A stretch of DNA of 39,541 bases from Sphingomonas sp. 28-63-12 (GCA_002281535.1 NCGD01000006.1:1-39541), one strand, 5' to 3'; shown: positions 1 through 8,440, counted from the first letter of the stretch. Notes: generated by a model from the sequence alone, not told the origin. Numbers and translations: made by a program.

Positions 1-2410
1 TGGCGGCGAGCGCCTGGCTCCAGCTGCGCTGCGACTGATCGAGCGCGATCTGGATCGGCAGCGGATCGCGCCCGCCGCCGCGCGGGGCATAGCCGACGAC
101 CTGGTCGCCGAGCAGCGCGCCGATGCTGTCAAACAGCTGGCGTTCGGACAAGCCATATTGGTCGAGCTTGGCGCGATCGGGGATTAGGCGTAGCTCGGGG
201 CGCGGATCGCCGAAACTGTTATCGACATCGACGATATAGGGCACCGATTTGAAGATCGCCTCCAGCTGGGTGGCGGTCGCGCGACGGACAGCTTCGTCGG
301 GGCCGTAGATTTCGGCGAGCAATGTCGCCAGCACCGGCGGGCCGGGCGGGGTCTCGACGACCTTGATCGAACTCCCGGCGGGGAGCGGCACGGCCTTCAG
401 CTTTTCACGCAGCTCGACCGCGATGGCGTGGCTGGCGCGCGACCGGTCTTCCTTCGGGGAGAGCGTGACCATCAGATCGCCCATTTCGGGGCGCGCGCGC
501 AGGAAATAATGGCGGACGAGGCCGTTGAAATTGAACGGCGCTGAGGTGCCGGCATAGGCTTCCATCGCCTCGACCTCGGGCACCGTGCGGACGATGGCGG
601 CGGCTTGCTCGAGCGTGCGCGAGGTCGCCTCCAGGCTGCTGCCTTCGGGCAGGTCGACGACGAGCTGGACTTCGCTCTTGTTGTCGAAGGGCAGCAGCTT
701 GACCGTCACTGCCTTGAAATAGAACATCGAGCAAGCAACGAGCGTGGCGATGCCCACCGCGATCAGGAACAGCCGCGCGCTGCGCTTGGTCGCGATCACG
801 CGACTGGCGACGCGGGCGTAGAGCAGGCCGAGCTTGCCCCCGTGATGGTCAGTATGGGCGTGCCCGTCACTGGTCGCCGAACGGGCGAAGCGGATCATCA
901 GCCAAGGCGCGATGATGACGGCGACGAAAAAGCTGAACACCATCGCCGCCGACGCATTGACCGGGATCGGCGCCATATACGGCCCCATCAGGCCTGAGAC
1001 GAACAGCATCGGGAGCAGCGCGGCGACCACGGTCAGGGTGGCAACGATCGTCGGATTGCCGACTTCCGACACCGCATCGACCGCCGCGTCGATCCGGTTG
1101 CGATCATCCTTCATCGCCCAGTGACGCGCGATATTCTCGATCATGACGATCGCATCATCGACCAGGATGCCGATCGAAAAGATCAGCGCGAAGAGGCTGA
1201 CGCGGTTGATCGTGAAGCCCATGAGCTTGGAGGCGAACATCGTCAGGAGGATCGTCGTCGGGATGACGATCGCCGTGACGCCGGCCTCGCGCCAGCCGAT
1301 CGCGAAACCGATCAGGATGACGATCGACACGGTGGCCAGCGCCAGGTGGAATAGCAGCTCGTTAGCCTTGTCGTTCGCGCTCGCACCGTAATTGCGCGTG
1401 ACGGCGACATCGACGCTGTCGGGAATCAGCGTGCCTTTGAGCGCCGCGACCCGCGCGACGACGCCGGTCGAGACGTCAACCGCGTTGGCGCCTGCGCGCT
1501 TGGCAATGGCGATGCTGACGGCGGGCGCGCGGGTCCAGCCCTTCCCCTCGCTGCGCGACCAGCGCCAGGCATGCGCCTGATCCTCGGTCGCGCCCTGTTC
1601 GACGCTGGCGACGTCGCGCAGATAGACCGGCGCGCCACTGACCGAGCGCACGATCAGCGCGCCGACATCGGCAGCGCTGCCCAAGGTCTGCCCGGCGATG
1701 ACGCTCGCCGCCTGCCCATTTTCGCGTACCGTGCCGGCGGGAAAGGAGCGATTGGCCTGCGAGGCGGCGTCGATCACATTGCCGAGCGGCACCTGGTGCA
1801 GCGCCAGTTTCGCCGGGTCGGGGGCGATGCGGATCGCCTCGCGCTGGCCGCCGACGATGAAGCTCAAGCCGACATTGTCGACCTTGGCGATTTCGGTGCG
1901 CAGCCGGCCCGCGAGCTCGAGCAGCGACTGATCGGTCCATGCCCCCGGCGCGCCGGGCTTGGGCGACAGCGTGAGGACCACGATCGGTACGTCGCTGATG
2001 CCGCGCACCGTCACTTGTGGCGGCGGGATACCGACCGGGATGCGGTCGATATTGGCGTTCAGTTTCTCGTCGATCCGGGTCGCGGCATCCTCGGGGTTCG
2101 ACCCGACCAGGAAGCGCGCGGTGACCAGCACGCCATTGTCTTCGGCCTGGGTATAGACATGCTCGACCCCGTCGACCGACTTGACGATCGTCTCGAGCGG
2201 CTTGGCGACCAGTTCGACCGCGTCGGCGGCGGACAAGCCGGGGGCCATCACGCGGATGTCGACCAGCGGCACTTTGATCTGCGGCTCTTCCTCGCGCGCG
2301 ATGGTGAAGGTCGCGAGCAGGCCGACGAGGATCGCGGCGAGCAGGAACAAGGGCGTCAGCGGCGACTGGATCGTCGCGCGCGTGATCCGCCCCGAAATGC
2401 CCAGGCTCAT
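1..2410 (-). CDS. RND efflux transporter permease, C-terminus beyond left edge
   Basis: Inner-membrane proton-driven pump of the RND superfamily, probably exporting a small toxic compound through the fusion protein and TolC-like channel encoded nearby. The minus frame is open from the ATG at 2408-2410 to base 1, about 803 residues of a protein normally 1000-1050 long. An N-terminal transmembrane segment is followed by a porter-domain stretch (IKVPLVDIRV, then GISDVPIVVLTLSP). The TM4 signature GILVDDAIVMIEN carries the paired Asp of the proton relay and is of HAE1 type, not the heavy-metal type. The start overlaps the stop of the fusion-protein gene by 4 bp (ATGA), so the two are translationally coupled. 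The substrate cannot be read from the sequence. The neighbouring sulfide genes suggest a sulfur or thiol compound, which is inference. Confidence 0.9.
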   Translation of the reverse strand, partial: MSLGISGRITRATIQSPLTPLFLLAAILVGLLATFTIAREEEPQIKVPLVDIRVMAPGLSAADAVELVAKPLETIVKSVDGVEHVYTQAEDNGVLVTARFLVGSNPEDAATRIDEKLNANIDRIPVGIPPPQVTVRGISDVPIVVLTLSPKPGAPGAWTDQSLLELAGRLRTEIAKVDNVGLSFIVGGQREAIRIAPDPAKLALHQVPLGNVIDAASQANRSFPAGTVRENGQAASVIAGQTLGSAADVGALIVRSVSGAPVYLRDVASVEQGATEDQAHAWRWSRSEGKGWTRAPAVSIAIAKRAGANAVDVSTGVVARVAALKGTLIPDSVDVAVTRNYGASANDKANELLFHLALATVSIVILIGFAIGWREAGVTAIVIPTTILLTMFASKLMGFTINRVSLFALIFSIGILVDDAIVMIENIARHWAMKDDRNRIDAAVDAVSEVGNPTIVATLTVVAALLPMLFVSGLMGPYMAPIPVNASAAMVFSFFVAVIIAPWLMIRFARSATSDGHAHTDHHGGKLGLLYARVASRVIATKRSARLFLIAVGIATLVACSMFYFKAVTVKLLPFDNKSEVQLVVDLPEGSSLEATSRTLEQAAAIVRTVPEVEAMEAYAGTSAPFNFNGLVRHYFLRARPEMGDLMVTLSPKEDRSRASHAIAVELREKLKAVPLPAGSSIKVVETPPGPPVLATLLAEIYGPDEAVRRATATQLEAIFKSVPYIVDVDNSFGDPRPELRLIPDRAKLDQYGLSERQLFDSIGALLGDQVVGYAPRGGGRDPLPIQIALDQSQRSWSQALAA

Positions 2411-3432
2411 TTGCCCGTTGCCGCGATCAGTGTGTCGCCCAGCGTGACGCCTGAAAGGATTTCCACCTTGCTTGGATCACCCGAGGGCGCGGTCTGGACG
2501 GGCACGCTTGCAGCGCTGCCATCGGCCGCGAGAACGGTAACGGTATCGATTCCATAGGCGCGGGTAACATAGGCCTGCGGGACGATAAGCGCACCTCGCA
2601 TGCCGGTTTCGACCTCGGCGGCGACGCGGCGGCGGATGAGGCTGTTGCTGATGCCGCGCATGGCGACGTCGGCGGTGATCTGCCCCGCCTCGACAGAGGG
2701 GTAGACGCGGATGACCAAGCCCGTCAGCCGATCGGCGCCAAGGCCACTGGTACGCACGCGCGAACCGGCATGGACCGCGATCGCGAGCGATTCTGGCAGC
2801 GTCAGGCGCAGGATGGTGTCGCCGGCCGTAATCGTGGCGATAGCCATGCCGGGCGCGACCGCCGATCCGGCGGGAATGTCGGCGCGCAGCACGCGGCCCG
2901 ATGCGGGGGCGATGACCATGCCCTGCGCGGCTACGGCACCGACGGCGGATTGCTGCGCCCGCGCCGCGCGGATCTGCGCATTGGCGGCGGTGGACGCGGC
3001 CTGCGCCGCATCGAGCCGCGCCTTGGCATAGACGCCGTTGTCATAGAGGAATTGCACGCGCGACAAATCGGCGCGTGCCTGCACGGCCTGCGCCTGCGCG
3101 GCGGCAGCCTGTGCCCCCAGTGCTGCGGATTGCGGTGCCAGCTGACTATCAACGATCCGCCCGATCGCCTGGCCCTTGCGGACGACATCCCCGGCGCGAA
3201 TGTTGAGCGTTGTCAGGAGGCCGGGGATGCGCGCGATCGCCTGGGCCTGATCGACCGTCGCGATTTCGGCGCTGACGGGCTGCCAGTTGCCGGTCTCGAC
3301 CGCCACGATCTTCAGCCTGGGCCCGGCCGGTGCCGCAACCTTGGCGACCGGCTTTTCCGGCGCACGACCGCAAGCAGCAAGCGGGAATGTCGCCAGCAGC
3401 AACGCTGCCATACCGGGCTGAAAGCGGATCAT
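2407..3432 (-). CDS. Efflux RND transporter periplasmic adaptor (membrane fusion protein), lipoprotein
   Basis: Periplasmic adaptor linking the RND pump to an outer-membrane channel. The 341-residue protein starts with a lipoprotein signal peptide ending in LAAC (Cys21), so it is probably anchored in the inner membrane. A split lipoyl/barrel-sandwich domain follows (IPGLLTTLNIRAGDVVRKGQ, then VIAPASGRVLRADIPAGSAV), flanking an Ala/Gln-rich alpha-helical hairpin, and then beta-barrel and membrane-proximal segments. The ATG at 3432 is preferred over an upstream in-frame start at 3570 because the signal peptide begins there and AAGGA stands just upstream. The longer version would run through the rhodanese gene. 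It lies 13 bp after the rhodanese stop and overlaps the pump gene by 4 bp, giving one leftward operon. Confidence 0.9.
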   Translation of the reverse strand: MIRFQPGMAALLLATFPLAACGRAPEKPVAKVAAPAGPRLKIVAVETGNWQPVSAEIATVDQAQAIARIPGLLTTLNIRAGDVVRKGQAIGRIVDSQLAPQSAALGAQAAAAQAQAVQARADLSRVQFLYDNGVYAKARLDAAQAASTAANAQIRAARAQQSAVGAVAAQGMVIAPASGRVLRADIPAGSAVAPGMAIATITAGDTILRLTLPESLAIAVHAGSRVRTSGLGADRLTGLVIRVYPSVEAGQITADVAMRGISNSLIRRRVAAEVETGMRGALIVPQAYVTRAYGIDTVTVLAADGSAASVPVQTAPSGDPSKVEILSGVTLGDTLIAATGK

Positions 3433-3445
3433 GCAGCGGTCCTTC

Positions 3446-3781
3446 TTATTGGGCGACCGGGAGGCCGGCCGCCTTCCATGCGCCGAAACCACCGGCGAGA
3501 TGCGTTTCGACATTGGCTTCGGCAACGGCGCAGCGATCGAGCGCCATCGCTGATCTTTTGCCGCCCGCACAGCTCAGGATCAGGGTCTTGCCCGCCGCCG
3601 CCGGCAATGCCGCCGGGTCGAAGCGCGACAACGGCAGGTTGCTGGCACCGGGAATATGCCCGGCCGCAAATTCGTCGGGCTCCCGCACATCGACGATGAT
3701 CGCGGCTTGCTGGCGCAGCAGGGCATCGAGCTGGGCCGGGCTGACTTCGCGATGGGCGGGTTTGCGGGAAAATCCAAACAT
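3446..3781 (-). CDS. Single-domain rhodanese-like sulfurtransferase
   Basis: Cytoplasmic sulfurtransferase of 111 residues, the usual size for a single-domain (GlpE/PspE/YgaP-type) rhodanese. Visible signatures are IIVDVREPDEFAAGHIPGA (CH2A region) and the active-site loop SCAGGKRS with catalytic Cys71, followed by the C-terminal GGFGAWKAAGLP motif. It is first in the leftward operon and divergent from the sulfide:quinone-oxidoreductase-like gene. Such enzymes move sulfane sulfur between persulfides, glutathione and cyanide. With SQR and a DUF2892 peptide alongside, a role in sulfide or persulfide detoxification is likely. In some bacteria rhodanese and the DUF2892-type membrane segment are fused (YgaP). 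Here they are separate and divergent. Confidence 0.9.
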   Translation of the reverse strand: MFGFSRKPAHREVSPAQLDALLRQQAAIIVDVREPDEFAAGHIPGASNLPLSRFDPAALPAAAGKTLILSCAGGKRSAMALDRCAVAEANVETHLAGGFGAWKAAGLPVAQ

Positions 3782-3808
3782 GGCGCTACCTCTTTAATTT
3801 CTCGTTTG

Positions 3809-3834
3809 CGCATATCGTGTAATACGTATATGCG
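3809..3834. promoter_or_regulatory. Inverted repeat in divergent promoter region (candidate operator)
   Basis: The 83-bp gap between the rhodanese start (3781) and the flavoprotein start (3865) holds perfect 7-bp arms CGCATAT and ATATGCG around a 12-nt AT-rich centre that is itself near-palindromic (CGTGTAATACG). The patch is AT-rich in a GC-rich genome. Position and symmetry fit a dimeric repressor controlling both operons, as BigR/SqrR-type ArsR regulators do at sulfide-detoxification genes. No regulator gene lies in the window, so the link is inference. Confidence 0.45.
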
Positions 3835-3864
3835 TCAAGAACTATCCAGTGAGAGGAAGCGCAA

Positions 3865-5148
3865 ATGTCGCAATCACATATTGTCGTGTTGGGCGCTGGC
3901 CTGGGCGGGACGATCGCCGCGTATGAAATTCGCGCCGCGTTAAAGGGCAAGGCCCGCGTCACCGTCATCAACAAGGGCGAGGATTATTGGTTCGTACCGT
4001 CAAATCCATGGGTTGCAGTCGGCTGGCGCGCGCCCGAGGCGATCCGCGTCCATTTGCCGCCGGTGATGGCCAAGCACGATATTGCCTATCGCAGCATTGG
4101 CGCGCGCAAGGTGCACCCCGAATCGAACCGAATCGAGCTAAACGATGATTCATTTATCGATTATGATTATCTAGTAATTGCCACGGGGCCCGAGCTCGCC
4201 TTTGACGAGATCGAGGGGTTCGGCCCTGACCGCCACACCGTATCGATCTGCGAAACCGCGCATGCCGCAGCCGCCTTTGCCAAGTTCGAGGAACTGTGCG
4301 CCAATCCCCGGCCGATCGTGGTCGGCGCCGCGCAGGGCGCCTCCTGCTACGGCCCAGCCTATGAAATGGCGATGACGCTCGATACCGAGCTCAAGAAGCG
4401 CAAGATCCGCGACAAGGTGCCGATGACCTTCGTCACCCCCGAACCCTATATCGGCCATCTCGGCCTGGACGGCGTCGGCGACACCAAGGGCCTACTCGAA
4501 AGCGAGATGCGCAACCGCCATATCAAGTGGATCACCAACGCCAAGGTTTCGAGCGTCGAGGACGGCATGATGCACGTCATCGAAGTCAATGACGACGGCA
4601 GCGAGAAGAAGACGCACGATCTGCCGTTCGGCTGGGGCATGCTGATGCCGCCGTTTCGCGGCGTCGATGCGGTGATGGGGGTCGCTGGCCTCAGCAACCC
4701 GCGCGGCTTCATCCTGACCGACAAGCATCAGCGCAACCCGACGCATCGCAACATCTTCGCGGTCGGCGTCTGCATCGCCATCCCGCCCGTCGGGCCAACG
4801 CCGATCCCGGTCGGCGTGCCCAAGACCGGCTTCATGATCGAATCGATGGTCACCGCCGTCGCCGCCAATCTGAAGCAGCTGCACGAGGGCAAGGAACCAA
4901 CCCACGAGGCGACCTGGAACGCCATCTGCCTCGCCGATTTCGGCGATGGCGGCGTCGCCTTTGTCGCCAAGCCGCAAATCCCGCCCCGCAACGTCAATTG
5001 GTCGTCCGACGGTAAATGGGTGCATTTGGCCAAGATCGGCTTCGAGAAATATTTCCTGCGCAAGGTCCGCCGTGGCGAGGCCGAGCCCTTTTACGAAAAA
5101 CTCGCGCTGCACGTGCTCGGCATCGAGAAACTGCGCTTCGACGATTAG
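3865..5148 (+). CDS. NAD(P)/FAD-dependent oxidoreductase, sulfide:quinone oxidoreductase-like
   Basis: Flavoprotein of 427 residues, probably membrane-associated and oxidising sulfide to polysulfide or persulfide with quinone as acceptor. The N-terminal dinucleotide fold is VVLGAGLGGTIAAYEIR (residues 7-23). YDYLVIATGPEL near 100-111 and the FAD-binding C-terminal stretch GFILTDKHQRNPTHRNIFAVGV are typical of the SQR/flavocytochrome-c sulfide dehydrogenase group. Cys161 (GASCYGPAYE) and Cys303 (VGVCIAIPP) sit where SQR enzymes keep their redox cysteines. Cys129 is a further candidate. GAGAGGAAGC lies just before the ATG. It opens the rightward operon. Another NDH-2-like oxidoreductase is possible, but the cysteines and the rhodanese neighbour favour SQR. 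Confidence 0.82.
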   Translation: MSQSHIVVLGAGLGGTIAAYEIRAALKGKARVTVINKGEDYWFVPSNPWVAVGWRAPEAIRVHLPPVMAKHDIAYRSIGARKVHPESNRIELNDDSFIDYDYLVIATGPELAFDEIEGFGPDRHTVSICETAHAAAAFAKFEELCANPRPIVVGAAQGASCYGPAYEMAMTLDTELKKRKIRDKVPMTFVTPEPYIGHLGLDGVGDTKGLLESEMRNRHIKWITNAKVSSVEDGMMHVIEVNDDGSEKKTHDLPFGWGMLMPPFRGVDAVMGVAGLSNPRGFILTDKHQRNPTHRNIFAVGVCIAIPPVGPTPIPVGVPKTGFMIESMVTAVAANLKQLHEGKEPTHEATWNAICLADFGDGGVAFVAKPQIPPRNVNWSSDGKWVHLAKIGFEKYFLRKVRRGEAEPFYEKLALHVLGIEKLRFDD

Positions 5149-5159
5149 GAGAATCCGTC

Positions 5160-5363
5160 ATGAATATCGATCGGGCCGTGCTGGCCTTTGCCGGGGTGAT
5201 CGTGCTGGTCAGCGCTATCCTCTCGGTCACCGTTTCGCCCTGGTGGCTTGCGCTGACCTTGTTCGCCGGCGCCAATATGCTCCAGGCGAGCATCACCGGC
5301 TGGTGCCCGGCCGCCCGGGTGTTCAAGAAGCTCGGCGTACCGGTCGGTCGGGCGTTTCGCTGA
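5160..5363 (+). CDS. Small DUF2892-type inner-membrane protein
   Basis: A 67-residue protein with two closely spaced hydrophobic segments (AVLAFAGVIVLVSAILSVTV and WWLALTLFAGANMLQASITG), then CPAARVFKKLGV. This is the pattern of the DUF2892/YgaP transmembrane domain, where a conserved Cys-Pro follows the second helix. In YgaP this domain is fused to a rhodanese. Here the rhodanese is encoded divergently 1.4 kb away. The gene starts 11 bp after the flavoprotein stop behind GGAG and stops 2 bp before the next ATG, so it is co-transcribed with both neighbours. The function of the domain is not settled; anchoring or sulfur transfer at the membrane has been proposed for the family. Confidence 0.82.
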   Translation: MNIDRAVLAFAGVIVLVSAILSVTVSPWWLALTLFAGANMLQASITGWCPAARVFKKLGVPVGRAFR

Positions 5364-5365
5364 TC

Positions 5366-6631
5366 ATGCGGCTACGTCTTTTTCTGCGGCTGACGGCAAA
5401 TCTCACCTGCCTGGCGCTGGCCGTCCCGGCATCGGCGCAGCACCTCGATAGCGTCATCACCGATGCGCTGGCAAAGGCGCCGTCGCTGGCGGCCGCGCAG
5501 GCACGCGCAGACTCGGCGCGCGCCGGGATCGATCAGGCGCGTGCCGAACGGGCGCCCCTGGCCACGCTCGATGGCGATGTCGGCGTCGGGCGCATCGATC
5601 CACAGGGCTTTTTCGGCCTGACCGCAGACAATGTCACGCCGCGATCGGCCCGCGCAACGGTGGAGCTGCCGCTGTTCACTGGTGGCCGGACCGGCGCCGC
5701 AATCCGCCAGGCGACCGGCGGCGCCGAAGCGGCCGAGCAACAGGTGCGCATGGCCGCGCTTGAGCTGCGTATACGCGTGGTGCAAGCGTATTCCCAGGCG
5801 GTAGCCGCGCGACAGCTGATCGCGCGCTACGACACCCTCAATCGCGCGCTAGACGAGGCGCTTCGGCAGGCCCGGCTCAAATTCCAGGCAGGCGACGGCA
5901 CGTCGACCGAGACCGCCCAGGCCGAAGCACGCCGGGCCGAGGCCGATGCCGGGCTGGCCGCTGCGCAGGGCCAATTGACCGGGGCGATGGCGCAACTCGC
6001 GGCGCTGGCCGGGCATCCGGTCGCGATCGACGCGGATCTGCCCCCCGCCCCGACCATGCCGCCGACCGGCGATGCAGCAGTTGCGCTGGCGATGAAGGAC
6101 AATCCGATGCTGCTGGCCGCTAGCCGGCAGGTAGACGCCGCGCGCGCCAGGGTCGATGGCGTCCGCGCCGAACGCCTGCCGACAGTCGGTGCCTATGCCG
6201 AAGCGGCGAGCGTCCGCGACAAATTCTTTCCCGGCTACAAGGCCGACAGCGCCTCGCTCGGCCTGCGCGCGCGCTGGACGATCTTCAGCGGCGGGCGCAT
6301 CGGCGCCAGGGCGACGGGTGCCGCTGCCGATCTGCGGGCGGCGCAGGCCGATGCCGACAATGCCCGGCTGATTGTCGGGCAGCAGGCGATTATCGCCTTC
6401 GACGATGTAGCGACCGCGCGCGCAGTGCTCGCCGCGAGCGAGGCCCGGCTGACCGCCAGCGAGGCCGCGCTGCGCGGCACGGCGCTGGAAGTGAAAGCCG
6501 GCGTCAAGCCGCTGCTCGCCCAGCTCGATGCCGAACGCGAAGCGATCGAGGCACAAGCCGCGCGCGCCGCGGCCAGCGGGCAATTGCTGGTAGCGGCCTA
6601 CCGGCTGCGCGCGATTGCCGGGATGGAGTAG
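5366..6631 (+). CDS. TolC-family outer-membrane efflux channel
   Basis: Outer-membrane factor of 421 residues and presumed third component of the RND pump encoded divergently. A signal peptide (LTCLALAVPASAQ) is followed by two internally similar repeats of long Ala/Gln/Arg-rich helices, each containing the OEP-type strand pattern (ATVELPLFTGGRTGAAIRQA and LRARWTIFSGGRIGARATGA). A TolC protomer has this two-fold architecture. The ATG at 5366 is used because the signal peptide begins there. A longer in-frame reading from 4946 would run through two other genes. The previous stop is 2 bp away, so expression depends on the upstream promoter. Confidence 0.9.
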   Translation: MRLRLFLRLTANLTCLALAVPASAQHLDSVITDALAKAPSLAAAQARADSARAGIDQARAERAPLATLDGDVGVGRIDPQGFFGLTADNVTPRSARATVELPLFTGGRTGAAIRQATGGAEAAEQQVRMAALELRIRVVQAYSQAVAARQLIARYDTLNRALDEALRQARLKFQAGDGTSTETAQAEARRAEADAGLAAAQGQLTGAMAQLAALAGHPVAIDADLPPAPTMPPTGDAAVALAMKDNPMLLAASRQVDAARARVDGVRAERLPTVGAYAEAASVRDKFFPGYKADSASLGLRARWTIFSGGRIGARATGAAADLRAAQADADNARLIVGQQAIIAFDDVATARAVLAASEARLTASEAALRGTALEVKAGVKPLLAQLDAEREAIEAQAARAAASGQLLVAAYRLRAIAGME

Positions 6632-6663
6632 CGGCAGCTATCGCCCCAGTTGCGGTCGTTTGG

Positions 6664-6996
6664 CTAAGCCAACGCCCACGCAATAAGGCCCCCGACGACG
6701 CCTACCACCAGCGCCAAGCACCCCCACCAAGGCACCGCAACGCCATCGAAATAATCACCAGTTGCAAGATAGGTTCGAATAGCGTCGCGCTGAGCCTCGC
6801 CATAGCTCGCATCGCGCGCGCGTATGTCGCTATCGGACAGGAAATGGGCCACAATTTCGGGAATGTCATCACCGGACGCTTCGAGGTCGCGGTCCAATTC
6901 GTCACAAAGGCGATCAACGGCAGGCCAGTCCACCGCAGGTGCTTCTTCAGCAGAAAGTATTGTCGCCAAGCGGGTCGGCAGGTCGCTAAACGCCAT
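6664..6996 (-). CDS. Hypothetical protein with C-terminal membrane anchor
   Basis: A 110-residue protein that I do not recognise. The first 80 residues are acidic and soluble (VDRLCDELDRDLEASGDDIP, then IRARDASYGEAQRDAIRTYL). The last 20 form one hydrophobic segment (WWGCLALVVGVVGGLIAWAL), giving a tail-anchored look. The ATG at 6996 is chosen over an in-frame start at 7071 because the 25 extra residues would be translated from the hairpin repeat just upstream. It converges on the tolC-like gene with a 32-bp gap. Composition matches the surrounding chromosomal genes. Confidence 0.6.
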   Translation of the reverse strand: MAFSDLPTRLATILSAEEAPAVDWPAVDRLCDELDRDLEASGDDIPEIVAHFLSDSDIRARDASYGEAQRDAIRTYLATGDYFDGVAVPWWGCLALVVGVVGGLIAWALA

Positions 6997-7024
6997 AGCG
7001 CTGGTATAGCATCGTCCGACATTG

Positions 7025-7058
7025 CGAACGACCGCTTTCCACCATTTGCGGTCGTTCG
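7025..7058. repeat. Perfect 11-bp inverted repeat, REP-like
   Basis: Arms CGAACGACCGC (7025-7035) and GCGGTCGTTCG (7048-7058) enclose a 12-nt loop. A close relative of the right arm, TTGCGGTCGTTTGGC, stands at about 6652-6666 on the other side of the hypothetical gene, where TTGCGGTCGTTCGGC stands here. This suggests a dispersed intergenic repeat family. There is no T-tract, so it is not a classical terminator. Confidence 0.6.
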
Positions 7059-7074
7059 GCTCTTCAGGCACGAT

Positions 7075-7818
7075 GCTTAAATGAGCGTTCTTCTTGCAAC
7101 ATTGCTGACTGTGGGCTGTCCAGTTGAGCTACACCGACTGATGCCATTCGCCCAAGGACCGACACAAAGCATGAACGGCATGAGGATTGCGATAGCGAAG
7201 TGCCGCGCACCCGCACAGATCATCAGGTATCCTGCCAAAATTCTCGTGCTATTAACCGTTGATCGACCAGAACGGTCTTTCAATTGTCTTTCAGATTGGA
7301 TTTCAAAGCATCCGAAGGCAGGCTTCACGAAGTTCGGATTTATCGGCTCTGAACAACGTTAGCCGGTCGCTCCGGAATGGCAGCTAACCACCAGCGATCG
7401 CCGTTTGGGTCCCCCCGCATCGCGCCCTCGCCCAAAAGTTGACCGGCAGGTATCGGGGCGGAAGGCAGGCCGGCGGCGGTCGCCCCAATCCCCGCCAGCC
7501 ATTGCCGATTTTCAGTTTCCTGAAACACGCCGCCCATTGAGCAATCGCTTTTTGACAAGCTCCGGCCGACGAACGAGCGGCAGTTTTTAGGAAGCCGTGT
7601 TGAATACGCTCAGCATGAGCACCGTTTTCGGTCGCAACTTTGCATGCCCTGATCCGTTGTGGATTTAAGCGAGAATTCCCAACGGTGTCGATCAACACCC
7701 CTTCTGGCCCAATGTTTTCGTCGCTCATGGCCCAAATCGTCTTGGTGGAAACGGAGCCGCTGACGGCGCTGCTTTGAGTACCCAGCGCGGTCGGCAGCTA
7801 GCGAACAGAGGAATGAAG
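7075..7818. other. Gene-poor stretch of about 740 bp with no supported coding region
   Basis: Short reading frames occur on both strands (for example 7081-7362 plus and 7340-7728 minus), but none has a recognisable domain, a clear ribosome-binding site or neighbour coupling, and several overlap each other. The base composition is lower in GC than the flanking genes. A 6-bp inverted repeat GTTAGC/GCTAAC lies at 7358-7388. It may be an eroded gene or an insertion scar. I see no terminal inverted repeats or transposase fragment. Confidence 0.4.
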
Positions 7819-8277
7819 ATGACAGCAGCACCAAGAAGAATGACGAAAGAGACCCTCATGATTGTTGAGGATGACGCGCTGGTAGCGATGGACCTAAACG
7901 ACGCGCTGGAGGACGCGGGATACAAGATGCTCGACCTGACGGACCGTCAAGAAGCCGCCCTGAATGTTGCCAAAGCCGAAAAGCCCCATCTGGCGTTGGT
8001 CAACATCTCGCTTGCTGGGAATGACGACGGCATCGAGCTTTCGGAGCATCTAAAGGCTATGGGAATACCGGTCTTGCTGATCAGCGGACAGGCCAGCCGG
8101 GCCAGTTCGGCCAAAAGCGTAGCAATAGGCTCGATGCCCAAGCCCTATAGCTCCGCCGCGATGGTGGCAGCCGTGGCCTATCTACTCGCCCGCCTGAACG
8201 GCGACGGGTCACTGTCATGCCCGGCCCAACTAGAGGTCTTTGATGACAGCAGTTTTGATGGCGCACCGGCCGCCTGA
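7819..8277 (+). CDS. Single-domain response regulator with Asp-to-Asn phospho-acceptor
   Basis: Receiver-only protein of 152 residues without an output domain. The acidic pocket is present (VEDDA, Glu17-Asp18-Asp19), as are the Ser/Thr switch position (LLISGQ, Ser89) and the conserved Lys (MPKPY, Lys108). The position that should be the phosphorylated Asp reads LALVNISLAG, so Asn62 replaces it. The ATG at 7819 is chosen because AGAGGA (7807-7812) is well spaced for it. The ATG at 7813 is too close, and the TTG at 7774 has no site. FixJ/CpdR-like and sphingomonad single-domain receivers are common. This one should be phosphorylation-independent or nonfunctional as a phosphorelay receiver. No kinase gene is adjacent. 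Confidence 0.85.
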   Translation: MTAAPRRMTKETLMIVEDDALVAMDLNDALEDAGYKMLDLTDRQEAALNVAKAEKPHLALVNISLAGNDDGIELSEHLKAMGIPVLLISGQASRASSAKSVAIGSMPKPYSSAAMVAAVAYLLARLNGDGSLSCPAQLEVFDDSSFDGAPAA

Positions 8278-8440
8278 TGCAAATTCCGGCTGTTGCGTAT
8301 CGCCGCCAACCAAGGGAATAACTTGATTGGAGCCTTAGCTGTCGGCCTCTACCCACCCAATATAGGTCTGCTTTGACCGCCGCTGCGCCAAACCACCAAA
8401 AGCCGTCAAAACCAGCATGCCACCGATGCCCAGCAAACGT

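Noticed and set aside
1571-2557. Plus-strand 328-codon reading frame opposite the RND gene
   Set aside because: It is a GC-rich antisense shadow: Arg/Asp/Gly-rich, without domains. The opposite strand encodes clear RND motifs.
7081-7362. Plus-strand 93-codon reading frame
   Set aside because: Lower-GC, no family pattern and no proper ribosome-binding site. It is probably chance.
7340-7728. Minus-strand reading frames in the gene-poor stretch
   Set aside because: They overlap each other, and have no recognisable motif, no ribosome-binding site and no partner genes. The stretch is described as unsupported instead.
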